Source: Enterovibrio calviensis DSM 14347 (lineage in GTDB: Bacteria > Pseudomonadota > Gammaproteobacteria > Enterobacterales > Vibrionaceae). From it: a stretch of 64,000 nucleotides of DNA. Both the position numbers and the translations under genes were made by a program. Location of the stretch: the NCBI RefSeq assembly GCF_000621165.1, contig NZ_JHZA01000016.1, positions 94,002 to 158,001 of the forward strand. The letters run 5' to 3'. Numbering within the stretch: the first letter of the stretch is position 1; the number at the start of each line of letters is the position of its first letter. Below, in pieces: positions 1-8,137 of the stretch. Below the pieces are notes generated by a model. The model was not told where the DNA came from. It worked only from the letters and a program-made list of their open reading frames with translations, and searched no databases.

Positions 1-615
1 ATTTCGGCCCAATGTTACTAGCTCACCTTTTTCGTTAGACGCGGTAAATCCGGGCATCAAACCAATATGCTTGGCCGGAATTGGCTCTCGCTTGAAGTTG
101 TCTGAAGACACTTCAATATCAACCATTGCTTCTAGGTAATCGCCTTTGGCTTGCAGATAGTGCACAGGGTCAATCACGAAAGTGTTGTGGCCGCGAGCTT
201 GCAGTAAGGCTGACATTGTCGCTATGGAGAGGCGCTCACCTTTACTGATGATGCGTGCATAGATGTTGTCCGGACACAGCCCCAAAAGCGCGATACCGTG
301 GATGTATTGCTTGAGCTGATTCATTGAACGTTCTAGTTCAACGTATAAACCGGCTTTGTCGAAGTCTGCTTCCATCTCAGCAAGACCATCAAACAGTGCA
401 GAGAAAATGGACTCAATAAGTGCAACTTGCTTGTCCGCTTCACCATGTTTAACGGTGTTATCAATGACATCTACCAATGCATTGGTGATTTTTGCGGGAG
501 CGGACAGTACCGCTGACACGTCACTTTGACAGGTATTGCTTGTGATGATCTCTGCTGCGCGGCTAAATCGTTCCGCATTGGCTAGCGATGTGCCACCAAA
601 CTTTAAAACTCGCAT
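1..615 (-). CDS. thrA: Bifunctional aspartokinase I/homoserine dehydrogenase I, N-terminal part (cut by window edge)
   Basis: The minus strand encodes about 205 residues beginning MRVLKFGGTSLANAERF. This is the KFGGTS nucleotide/phosphate loop of the aspartokinase domain, followed by the usual KGERLSIATMSALLQARG segment. The protein phosphorylates aspartate at the head of Thr/Met/Lys synthesis; the homoserine dehydrogenase half would lie left of the window. The start is well fixed: GGAGG lies about 5 nt upstream of the ATG whose first base is 615. It is preceded by a Thr/Ile-rich leader peptide and an attenuator, which is the arrangement of the thrLABC operon and favours ThrA over MetL or LysC. 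That the dehydrogenase domain is present is inferred. Confidence 0.93.
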   Translation of the reverse strand, partial: MRVLKFGGTSLANAERFSRAAEIITSNTCQSDVSAVLSAPAKITNALVDVIDNTVKHGEADKQVALIESIFSALFDGLAEMEADFDKAGLYVELERSMNQLKQYIHGIALLGLCPDNIYARIISKGERLSIATMSALLQARGHNTFVIDPVHYLQAKGDYLEAMVDIEVSSDNFKREPIPAKHIGLMPGFTASNEKGELVTLGRN

Positions 616-663
616 CCTTACCTCCAACTCCTTCCTGAATCCGAAGATTCAATAACAAATAAG

Positions 664-700
664 CGAAAAAAAAGCCCGCACATCTTTTTAGTGCGGGCTT
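664..700 (-). terminator. thr operon attenuator (intrinsic terminator)
   Basis: The arms AAGCCCGCAC (672-681) and GTGCGGGCTT (691-700) pair perfectly around a 9-nt loop. They are followed on the minus strand by a run of about nine U at 665-673. The end of the thrL coding sequence carries GTGCGGGCTGA, which is nearly identical to one arm and can compete for pairing. This is the expected architecture for ribosome-stalling attenuation. Confidence 0.92.
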
Positions 701-721
701 CTTTTAAAAATTCTGTGCATG

Positions 722-793
722 TCAGCCCGCACCTTCACCTGTGGTGATGGTAATAATGGTAATCATGTTTGTGGTGCCGACTGTATGAAGCAT
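722..793 (-). CDS. thrL: thr operon leader peptide (23 aa)
   Basis: A 23-codon ORF with ATG at 793-791 and TGA at 724-722 encodes seven threonines and four isoleucines. Most lie in the run TNMITIITITTGEGAG, closely resembling the end of E. coli ThrL. An AAGGAAG ribosome-binding site lies just upstream. It overlaps no other gene and sits directly before the attenuator of thrA. By analogy with E. coli, starvation for charged Thr- or Ile-tRNA should stall the ribosome and prevent terminator formation. Confidence 0.92.
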   Translation of the reverse strand: MLHTVGTTNMITIITITTGEGAG

Positions 794-1025
794 CGCTTCG
801 GACCTTCCTTGCTGCTTTTTTATAACCTTTACTCAAGGGAGGGTATCAGGTCAACAAAAATTTAAGTTATCTGTCAAAAAAACGCATCAATTCGCAAGAT
901 TAAATTAACATTATTAAAAGATGAGAGAGCGCAGCATTCCGCCCCTTGACGCTTGCGATTGTTCATTGAGCACGACATAGTGAATTGAATTGAACAGAAA
1001 ACCACCAATGGCAAAGGAGGGAACC

Positions 1026-2741
1026 ATGGCAGTTGAAATGGAGGAACTGGTTGCACAAACCATATTACAAGGCTCTGACGCCATGTATGGGCGCTTTTTA
1101 GACGTCACCGCTGGCGCACAAGAAAGGTTTGAACAGCGAGACTGGAAAAGCGTGCAAAGCGCACTAAAAACCCGCATTAATTTTTACGACCATCACGTCG
1201 CACTGGTGAGTCAGCAACTAAAAACCATGCTGGATAAACAACATGCCACCCGCTCGTTCTTGATGGCCGTTAAAGAGTCGTACAGCCACCTTCTGGACGA
1301 TTACCCTCGCTACGATATTGCAGAGAGCTTTTTCAACTCCGTGTACTGTCGAATGTTCGATCATCGAAATATTCGCCGCGACAAACTGTTCGTCAACAGT
1401 TCACAAGGTGGTCGAATACCCAAGTACCCGACACCACTGCTAAAACGTTACCCTTCACAACAAAGCCTTATTCAAACCGTTGAGCGCATCCTTGATGACA
1501 CCCCTTTTACGCTCCCTTGGGTGAATAAGGCGCGAGATGTTCATCGTATTGTTGAGTCCCTGCAACATGGACTAGGGCCTCAGCTAACCAACGAAATTAC
1601 GATAGACATGGTGCGCGAACCATTTTTCCGAAATAAAGCGGCATACTTGATCGGTCGTATTGATATGGCTAATCAAACCCGTCCTTTAGTGCTTCCGCTT
1701 TTGGTCAATTCTCATGGTGAACTGTATGTCGATGCCTGCATTACAGACTCCGATGAGGTGAGTGTGATCTTCGGTTTCGCCCGTTCGTATTTTATGGTGT
1801 ACGCCCCCGCGCCCGCAGCACTTGTGGATTTTCTCAATCAACTCATGCCACACAAAACGCCGGCGCAGCTCTATACCGCTATCGGTTGTCAGAAACACGG
1901 CAAAACCGAGCTTTATCGTGAGTTCTTGCAACACATGGACAATTCCGATGATCAGTTCGTTGTCGCGCCCGGTATCAAAGGCATGGTGATGTCCGTGTTC
2001 ACACTGCCCTCTTATGGCTTTGTGTTCAAAATCATCAAAGACAAGTTCGCCCCTCAAAAAGACGTGACCCATGCAGTGGTCAAAGAAAAATACCAACTGG
2101 TTAAAGAACACGATCGCGTCGGCCGAATGGCTGACACACTGGATTACCGCCACTTTATATTCCCAAGACATCGATTCAGTGATGCTTTGATTGAAGAGCT
2201 TTTAGAGGTTGCACCATCGAACATCAAACTGACCAATAAAGAGGTGCACATTCGTCATCTGTACATGGAACGACGAATGATCCCACTCAATATTTATCTG
2301 GAACAAGCTGATGACGATGAATTGCGTGAAGCAGTGCAAGAGTATGGTGATGCGATAAAACAACTCGCTGCGGCCAACATTTTCGCCGGAGATATGCTGT
2401 TCAAAAACTTCGGGGTGTCACGCCACAGCCGCGTCATTTTCTATGATTATGATGAGATTTCTTACCTCACCGAGGTGAATTTCCGCTACATTCCAGCACC
2501 TCGCTTTCCGGAAGACGAAATGGCGGCAGAACCTTGGTACAGCGTGGGCGAGTACGATGTTTTCCCTGAGGAATTTCGTACCTTCTTGTTAATTAATCCT
2601 AAGATCCGCGCCTTGTTCGACGAACTGCACTCGGATCTGTTCGATGCTGGCTATTGGCAGAGCCTACAAAACAACATTCAACAGGGTCAGTTCAACGATG
2701 TGTTCCCATACAGTGAGGTCTCTCGTTTCTCCAATCTCTAA
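1026..2741 (+). CDS. aceK: Isocitrate dehydrogenase kinase/phosphatase
   Basis: A 571-aa protein of the AceK family (E. coli AceK is about 578 aa). It reversibly phosphorylates isocitrate dehydrogenase and so controls the branch between the TCA cycle and the glyoxylate shunt. Family features are the N-terminal region with TRINFYDHH and [16 protein letters not shown], the ATP-binding segment [28 protein letters not shown], and the kinase-like motif [23 protein letters not shown]. The start at 1026 is chosen because AAAGGAGGG lies 5-6 nt upstream; in-frame ATGs at 990 and 1008 lack such a site. The gene stands alone here, with no aceB or aceA beside it, and is divergent from the thr operon. Confidence 0.95.
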   Translation: MAVEMEELVAQTILQGSDAMYGRFLDVTAGAQERFEQRDWKSVQSALKTRINFYDHHVALVSQQLKTMLDKQHATRSFLMAVKESYSHLLDDYPRYDIAESFFNSVYCRMFDHRNIRRDKLFVNSSQGGRIPKYPTPLLKRYPSQQSLIQTVERILDDTPFTLPWVNKARDVHRIVESLQHGLGPQLTNEITIDMVREPFFRNKAAYLIGRIDMANQTRPLVLPLLVNSHGELYVDACITDSDEVSVIFGFARSYFMVYAPAPAALVDFLNQLMPHKTPAQLYTAIGCQKHGKTELYREFLQHMDNSDDQFVVAPGIKGMVMSVFTLPSYGFVFKIIKDKFAPQKDVTHAVVKEKYQLVKEHDRVGRMADTLDYRHFIFPRHRFSDALIEELLEVAPSNIKLTNKEVHIRHLYMERRMIPLNIYLEQADDDELREAVQEYGDAIKQLAAANIFAGDMLFKNFGVSRHSRVIFYDYDEISYLTEVNFRYIPAPRFPEDEMAAEPWYSVGEYDVFPEEFRTFLLINPKIRALFDELHSDLFDAGYWQSLQNNIQQGQFNDVFPYSEVSRFSNL

Positions 2742-2813
2742 AAATGAGAACCCAAACAAGCACTGACAGAAAAATGCCGCAATATCGGGCGCGAAAATTG
2801 CTTTATTTTTAAC

Positions 2814-2859
2814 CACCTCGTCATGGCGGCAACCCGTTGCCATAGCGATGACAGAGGTG
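2814..2859. other. Strong hairpin between aceK and the next gene
   Basis: CACCTCGTCAT (2814-2824) pairs with ATGACaGAGGTG (2848-2859) with one bulged A. Inside it GGCAAC (2828-2833) pairs with GTTGCC (2836-2841). No U-tract follows, so it is not a classical intrinsic terminator. It could protect the aceK 3' end or be part of a small RNA; function is unknown. Confidence 0.5.
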
Positions 2860-2963
2860 AGTTAGAAGTGGCGCAAATTTTATGACAGTCCAGTAACAAA
2901 TGTGAGACATATGGGCTAGACTAAATTTCGCAATCAAATAAAAACGAATCAGGGAGGGTATCA

Positions 2964-3440
2964 ATGAAACACATCTTGCTTGCCATCACCCTGCAATCAG
3001 TGGCTTTTTTTACATTCGCGCAGGGTTCGTTACCGCTGTATGAATACATAGAAGACAATAACCAAACACCATGGTTTTCGCACTCCGTGTCAACGGGTGG
3101 CCAGCATTTTGACAGTTGGACCATGAGCTCTGGTTATCATTATCCCGTCATGAAAAATATCAACGTGTACTTGGCGACGGAAATGACCACAGAGTCAAAT
3201 TACAACGCCAGTGCCAAAGGTGTTCTCAGCGGGCTAGAGTTCAACTTTAGTGATGCTCTCAGCTTTGGTAGTAACGTCCAAGCCGAACGAATCAACGAAG
3301 AAACGGTGGGTAGCGTAGGGATGAGCAGCCAGTTTAGGCTCACTGATAAATTAAACCTTGAAGCCAAATTTGATTACAGCTTGAATCAGGAACCTTCAGC
3401 AACCGCTAACTATCAACTGGGTGTCGGATACCGCTTCTAA
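2964..3440 (+). CDS. Small secreted, probable outer-membrane beta-barrel protein, function unknown
   Basis: A 158-aa protein with a cleavable signal peptide (MKHILLAITLQSVAFFTFA, likely cut near residue 20) and no other hydrophobic helix. The mature part has alternating polar/apolar stretches such as LNLEAKFDYSL and ANYQLGVGYRF. It ends in an aromatic residue (YRF), the C-terminal signature of beta-barrels recognised by BAM. A strong AGGGAGGG ribosome site lies 5 nt before the ATG. About 140 residues would suit an 8-strand barrel, but I do not recognise a named family. It has its own upstream region and faces the convergent RraA-like gene. Confidence 0.72.
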   Translation: MKHILLAITLQSVAFFTFAQGSLPLYEYIEDNNQTPWFSHSVSTGGQHFDSWTMSSGYHYPVMKNINVYLATEMTTESNYNASAKGVLSGLEFNFSDALSFGSNVQAERINEETVGSVGMSSQFRLTDKLNLEAKFDYSLNQEPSATANYQLGVGYRF

Positions 3441-3471
3441 TCGCAAAATCCAACACCTTGTTCATTGCTGA

Positions 3472-3966
3472 CTACTCATGCTCACCAAATTCAATGGGGT
3501 GTTGACTCACCATCACCCCGTTCAAATCTGCGAACACATAGTCTCCTGGAGAAATAAGGACATCATGGATGCGCAGAGGAACATTCTCGTCACCAGCTCC
3601 TCGCTTCTCGGTTTTTATCGGGCACACACCCAAAGCCTTCACACCTAACGACATCTTGCTCAATGCACCCGCATCACGCACAGCCCCAAACACGACAACC
3701 CCTTCCCAACCATTTTTAACAGCCAGCTCGGCAAGTTGATCGCCCAATAGTGCTTTGTTCAAATTTCCGTGACCATCAACCACCAGCACGCACCCGTGTC
3801 CGGGCTTGCCCAATATATCTCTCACCTTGGTATTGTCTTCAAAGCACCTCAAGGTTTCTACACGCCCTGAAAATGCGGCATTTCCGCCAAAGTTTTGCCA
3901 TTGAATTGGGATCCAGTGAACATCGTCTCCGTGCGCATCGCTAATGTCGGGCAATAAATCGTCCAT
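3472..3966 (-). CDS. RraA-family protein (RNase E regulator-like / HMG aldolase-like)
   Basis: A 164-aa protein matching the RraA fold. The central segment ALLGDQLAELAVKNGWEGV followed by VVFGAVRDAGAL carries the G-x-x-L-A and R-D residues that bind Mg2+ and ligand in RraA and 4-hydroxy-4-methyl-2-oxoglutarate aldolase. The C-terminal ISPGDYVFADLNGVMV is also typical. RraA of E. coli is 161 aa and inhibits RNase E. The presence of G-x-x-x-D and R-D residues means an aldolase or decarboxylase role cannot be excluded. The ATG at 3966 follows AAGAGGA. Vibrio species usually carry another rraA near menA, so this may be a paralogue; that is inference. Confidence 0.8.
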   Translation of the reverse strand: MDDLLPDISDAHGDDVHWIPIQWQNFGGNAAFSGRVETLRCFEDNTKVRDILGKPGHGCVLVVDGHGNLNKALLGDQLAELAVKNGWEGVVVFGAVRDAGALSKMSLGVKALGVCPIKTEKRGAGDENVPLRIHDVLISPGDYVFADLNGVMVSQHPIEFGEHE

Positions 3967-4701
3967 GTCATTTTCCTCTTGTTTCGTCGATTACCCCATA
4001 AAAGTAGCAACGGTGCCATGTTGTGCCCAGTTCCCCCTTTCAAAATGAGAACCTCTTACGCGATGGCACACAAAAAAGGGAGATACAACCCACGAAAACC
4101 GTGGGAAAATAAAAATTAAAATGTTTTAAATCAATTAGTAATAGACAAAATTATTCTCTTTTCCATTATTCGAGAAAACACTCAAACCTTGCACACTTAA
4201 CCGACAAAAGCCAATTACTCTCTCAGTGAAACTGTTGACCGTTTCAACGCAAAATGGTGTGATACCACCATGTTGTTACACAATTTTCACAGCTGTTGTA
4301 ATATTACGAAATAGATTAAACTTACTGGTAAACTCTAGAGCGCTTTTTGACACAATATTCCATCATTTGTGACCACAGCGGCTGAGATTGACGTATATCA
4401 ATAAAGATTAAAAAAAGTTGCGTTGATTTATTACTAAATATTGTTAGCACGCTGTTAAATGAATACAATCAGCCCTATCCAATGGATTTGCTAGTCAGAT
4501 TGAATTGACTGGTAGCATGCAGTGCGATTAACCGTATCTGCAATCACCTTCTCTAAGGATGGCGTTTGTATCAGGAAAGTATGCTTGTTAAGCAACTTGA
4601 ACACGTTTGATATACTTGTCCTGTTTGTAAATTTTCTTCATAGAGTCTGAGTACTCTGTGATTGTTAATACCAGATTCCTTAAAGAAATTAGGTAACGCC
4701 A
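3967..4701. other. 735-nt gene-free region upstream of arcA
   Basis: This AT-rich region lies between divergent genes, the RraA-like gene and arcA. It contains an FNR-like site (4388-4401) and two small inverted repeats: GAAAC/GTTTC around 4228-4245 and ATGGTG/CACCAT at 4254-4271. No convincing coding sequence was seen. The length suits a multi-promoter regulatory region for arcA, as in E. coli. Confidence 0.5.
4388..4401. promoter_or_regulatory. Putative FNR box upstream of arcA
   Basis: TTGACGTATATCAA matches the FNR consensus TTGAT-N4-ATCAA at 9 of 10 specified bases. It lies about 300 bp before the arcA start. In E. coli, arcA is activated anaerobically by FNR, so the site is plausible here. 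Confidence 0.5.
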
Positions 4702-5421
4702 ATGCAAACCCCTCATATTCTGATTGTTGAAGACGAACACGTAACCCGTAATACGCTAAAAAGCATCTTTGAAGCAGAAGGTTACACAGTACTAGAAGCC
4801 AATGATGGCGAAGAAATGCATCAAGTTCTGTCTCACAGTCAGGTTCACTTGGTCATTATGGATATCAATCTGCCAGGCAAAAATGGTCTACTTCTTGCGC
4901 GTGAATTGCGTGAGCAAGGCGACATGGCGCTGATGTTCCTGACAGGCCGCGACAACGAAGTCGATAAAATTTTGGGTCTAGAGATCGGTGCGGATGATTA
5001 CATCACCAAGCCATTTAACCCACGTGAACTGACTATCCGTGCACGTAACTTGCTAACTCGCGCAATGAGCCAAGGCGCTCTGCCAGAAGACAAGCGTTCA
5101 GTAGAAAGCTATGTATTCAATGGTTGGACACTTGATATCAACAGCCGTTCACTGGTTAGCCCAGACCAAGAGCAGTTTAAACTGCCTCGTTCTGAGTTCC
5201 GTGCCCTGCTGCATTTCTGTGAAAACCCAGGCAAAATTCAAACACGTGCTGATCTTCTTAAGAAGATGACTGGCCGTGAGCTTAAGCCGCATGACCGTAC
5301 GGTTGACGTGACTATCCGTCGTATCCGTAAGCACTTTGAGTCATTTGGTGATACGCCAGAAATCATCGCTACGATTCACGGCGAAGGTTACCGTTTCTGC
5401 GGCGAGCTAGAAGATATCTAA
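4702..5421 (+). CDS. arcA: Two-component response regulator ArcA (aerobic respiration control)
   Basis: A 239-aa OmpR-class regulator, almost identical in layout to E. coli ArcA. It begins [12 protein letters not shown] and has the phospho-acceptor Asp54 in VIMDINLPG. It continues with [26 protein letters not shown] and ends with a winged-helix domain ([13 protein letters not shown]...[13 protein letters not shown]). Phosphorylated ArcA represses aerobic metabolism under low oxygen. The start is the family start, preceded by AGGTAA. Its partner kinase arcB lies convergently 257 bp downstream, whereas in E. coli the two genes are unlinked. A strong terminator follows. Confidence 0.97.
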   Translation: MQTPHILIVEDEHVTRNTLKSIFEAEGYTVLEANDGEEMHQVLSHSQVHLVIMDINLPGKNGLLLARELREQGDMALMFLTGRDNEVDKILGLEIGADDYITKPFNPRELTIRARNLLTRAMSQGALPEDKRSVESYVFNGWTLDINSRSLVSPDQEQFKLPRSEFRALLHFCENPGKIQTRADLLKKMTGRELKPHDRTVDVTIRRIRKHFESFGDTPEIIATIHGEGYRFCGELEDI

Positions 5422-5450
5422 TCTTCGCTGACGCAACCGACTAATACTGA

Positions 5451-5475
5451 AAAGGCCTGCATTGCAGGCCTTTTT
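5451..5475 (+). terminator. Intrinsic terminator of arcA
   Basis: AAAGGCCTGC and GCAGGCCTT form a near-perfect stem with a 3-nt loop, followed by TTTTT. It lies 30 nt after the arcA stop. Confidence 0.9.
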
Positions 5476-5558
5476 GTTGTCTGTGATTAAACGCATTGAG
5501 ATTAGCGAATCAAGCTAAAAGAAAAGGGACAAAAGCGTCAGCTTTCATCCCTTCTTCA

Positions 5559-5666
5559 TAGCTTTATAGCTTTATAGCTTTATAGCTTTATAGCTTTATA
5601 GCTTTATAGCTTTATAGCTTTATAGCTTTGTAGCTTTATAGCTTTGTAGCTTTGTAGCTTTATAGC
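5559..5666. repeat. 8-bp tandem repeat (TAGCTTTA/G), about 13.5 copies
   Basis: Thirteen contiguous 8-bp units TAGCTTTA run from 5559 to 5662, with units 9, 11 and 12 ending in G instead of A, followed by a partial TAGC. The tract sits between the arcA terminator and the stop codon of the convergent arcB, so it would be transcribed as the arcB 3' untranslated region. A pure repeat of this kind should vary in copy number by slippage. Confidence 0.95.
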
Positions 5667-5678
5667 GAAACTACAGGA

Positions 5679-8024
5679 CTACTTGCTGTACTCGTCCAGC
5701 CACTCCTTCAATACACTCAAATCGTGCTTGTAGCCTTCTTTGATTTCATCCACCCAGTCATCAATGTTTTCCCACCATGCAGGTAGTTCGGGCGATTGCG
5801 CTTTCTGGGCGATCTTCTGAATGTGTTTCAGACCAATTGAGCCAGCCGCACCTTTTATCTTATGTGCCTCACTGGCAATGCCATCTTGGTCTTTTGCCAT
5901 CATGTTACTGTCTAGTATTTTCAAGTAATCAGGCATCACCTCTTCAAACATGGCGATACTTTGATACACAGGCTCTGCGCCCACGATATCCACGTAAGAG
6001 GTCAACATATCGAGGTCAAGCAAGGTCTCAAACATGTCTGTCGCTGGCTGATGGAGACGAGGCTCAACCACCACATCGTTATCAACCTCGCTTTGCAGCG
6101 CTAAGCGCTCAATCACATCAGTAACAGCAGCAACGCTGATAGGCTTGCTAATCGCATCGTCCATGCCTTTGCGGATGTATTCCGTTTTGTCTTTGATGAC
6201 ATTGGCCGTCAAAGCCACTAACGGCGGCAGCGATTTACCACTCACCCTCAACACCTTTGCAATATCGAAACCTGTCATGTCTGGCAGTTGAATGTCCAAC
6301 AGCAACAAATCGAATGACGCAGTAGGGAAAGTGTCTAATGCTTCTTGTCCGCTACGAGCCACTGTCACCGTGTGGCCCAAGCTCTCGAGCAAATTCAAGG
6401 CCACGGTGATGTTCAGTTCAATGTCTTCAACCAGCAAAATATGAAGCGGGCTTTGCTCTACACTCACCACTTCAGTATTCACCGCAGATTCGCAAATCGG
6501 CACAGCCAACGACACCGTAAACGTACTGCCTTCTCCCTCTTCGGTATCAACCGTGATATCACCGCCCATCAAACGGGCTAGCTTACGCGATACCGCGAGA
6601 CCAATACCTGTGCCTACCGCGTGCAGATTGTCTTCGCCTTGTCGCACTTGATAATACATGGCGAAGATTTTAGAGACTTCCTCTTGAGGAATACCAATCC
6701 CACTATCTTCTATATCAAATTGCAGGAAGGCCATGTCATCTTCCACGTCACAGCTTACGGTGACATTCACGGCACCTTGCTTGGTGAATTTCACGGCATT
6801 ACCGACCAAATTCCATAGAATTTGACGGAGGCGAGTGGCATCCACTTTGACCGACGCTGGCAGCGAGGTCAGCCTATCAAGGCTAAAACGTAGTCCTTTT
6901 TGTTCAGCCATCAGCGCACTGATGTTATCGATCTCAGAGACAAAATCGGGTAAATCAACCGGCTCCGGCATCAATGCCAAACGACTGCGATCCGATTTAT
7001 CCAAGTCGATAATGTCGTTAAAGATATTGCCTAAGGTGATCGCGCTTACGTGAATGGTTCGCAGGTAACCCAATTGTTCGTCAGAGAGCTTGGTGTCTAA
7101 CAACATTCGACTTAGGCCAACGATGCCGTTCAACGGAGTACGCAGCTCATGGCTGATGGTGGAGATAAATGCAGTCTTGTCCTGACTGGCTTTCTCTAGG
7201 GCATCTTGATAACGCTTACGCTCGGTAATTTCTCGGCCAAAACCGACGAGACCAAGGCGGCGTCCATCACGTGCGTAAAACGGGAGTTTACGCAACTCAA
7301 AGTAGGCTTTGCGGCCATCCTTGTACTCAAGCCATTGCTCATAAGTCAGTGAAACGCGGTTATCAAACACTTGCTGATCGGTTTCAACGACCTTACTGGC
7401 AACATCTTCGCTGTAAACATCCCAAGGAGTTAGTCCCACCAAATCCGTTTCTTTCTTACCTGTCAGTTCTTCCATGGCTTTGTTGCAGCCGGAGAACTGA
7501 CCTTTTTCATTGCGGTAATAAATCAAGTCAGGAGAGGCATCAATGAAGGATCGAAGAAGTGCGGATTGTTCTGCCAGTTCAACCTGCGCTTTTTCGCGCT
7601 GGTACACTTCGTTTTCAAGATCGAGCATCGCTTCTTCACGCGCTTCTTCAGCACGTTTTCGCTCTTCAATTTCGAGGTTTAGCTGGGTGATGTTATCCGT
7701 TAGTTGGCGATTGAGTTCCATGTCGCGAGCGCGCATTTCTTCAAGCTTGGCCACCAGCTTGGTGAGACGTTGGCGAGACTCTTCTAACTGGTCAACAACA
7801 ACGGAGAGAAAGTACACCGCCCAAGGGGTAATGAGTAGGCCAAAGAACACAGAGCGAACTATATCGCTGTCATGAACGGTGCCGCTAAGAAATAAGGTGA
7901 TACCCACTTGCACCACGACAGCCAGTGCCACCAATGCGAGTGCCAACAACATGCTGAAGCGAACAATGCCGAGTTTGACAAGTAAATCGACATAATATTG
8001 CGCTAAGAGCTTTATCTGCTTCAT
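5679..8024 (-). CDS. arcB: Hybrid sensor histidine kinase ArcB
   Basis: A 781-aa tripartite kinase with two membrane helices (about residues 23-43 and 57-77) separated by a very short periplasmic loop. A coiled coil (about 78-155) and a PAS domain (about 155-270) follow. The HisKA His292 lies in ISHELRTPLNG. The HATPase has the boxes NLVGNAVKFT, DSGIGIP and GTGIGLAVS. The receiver Asp is 577 (LLLLDIQLPD) and the HPt His is 721 (EAHKIKGAAGS). It phosphorylates ArcA. E. coli ArcB uses Cys180 and Cys241 in its quinone-responsive redox switch. Cys180 is present here, but the residue at 241 is Tyr (GRKAYFELRK). AGGAAG lies about 6 nt before the ATG. Confidence 0.96.
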   Translation of the reverse strand: MKQIKLLAQYYVDLLVKLGIVRFSMLLALALVALAVVVQVGITLFLSGTVHDSDIVRSVFFGLLITPWAVYFLSVVVDQLEESRQRLTKLVAKLEEMRARDMELNRQLTDNITQLNLEIEERKRAEEAREEAMLDLENEVYQREKAQVELAEQSALLRSFIDASPDLIYYRNEKGQFSGCNKAMEELTGKKETDLVGLTPWDVYSEDVASKVVETDQQVFDNRVSLTYEQWLEYKDGRKAYFELRKLPFYARDGRRLGLVGFGREITERKRYQDALEKASQDKTAFISTISHELRTPLNGIVGLSRMLLDTKLSDEQLGYLRTIHVSAITLGNIFNDIIDLDKSDRSRLALMPEPVDLPDFVSEIDNISALMAEQKGLRFSLDRLTSLPASVKVDATRLRQILWNLVGNAVKFTKQGAVNVTVSCDVEDDMAFLQFDIEDSGIGIPQEEVSKIFAMYYQVRQGEDNLHAVGTGIGLAVSRKLARLMGGDITVDTEEGEGSTFTVSLAVPICESAVNTEVVSVEQSPLHILLVEDIELNITVALNLLESLGHTVTVARSGQEALDTFPTASFDLLLLDIQLPDMTGFDIAKVLRVSGKSLPPLVALTANVIKDKTEYIRKGMDDAISKPISVAAVTDVIERLALQSEVDNDVVVEPRLHQPATDMFETLLDLDMLTSYVDIVGAEPVYQSIAMFEEVMPDYLKILDSNMMAKDQDGIASEAHKIKGAAGSIGLKHIQKIAQKAQSPELPAWWENIDDWVDEIKEGYKHDLSVLKEWLDEYSK

Positions 8025-8137
8025 TGAACTTCCTGATCAACGTGAATTGCAGCCATGATAGCCTTGAGCGTTGGGAAGAAAAAGAAAAAGACGCGCAGAG
8101 CGACCAAGGACGTTAGCTGCACACGATTGGGAGAATA

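Noticed and set aside
1686..2171. 161-codon minus-strand ORF within aceK
   Set aside because: Antisense shadow of a well-supported gene; no ribosome site or recognisable motif.
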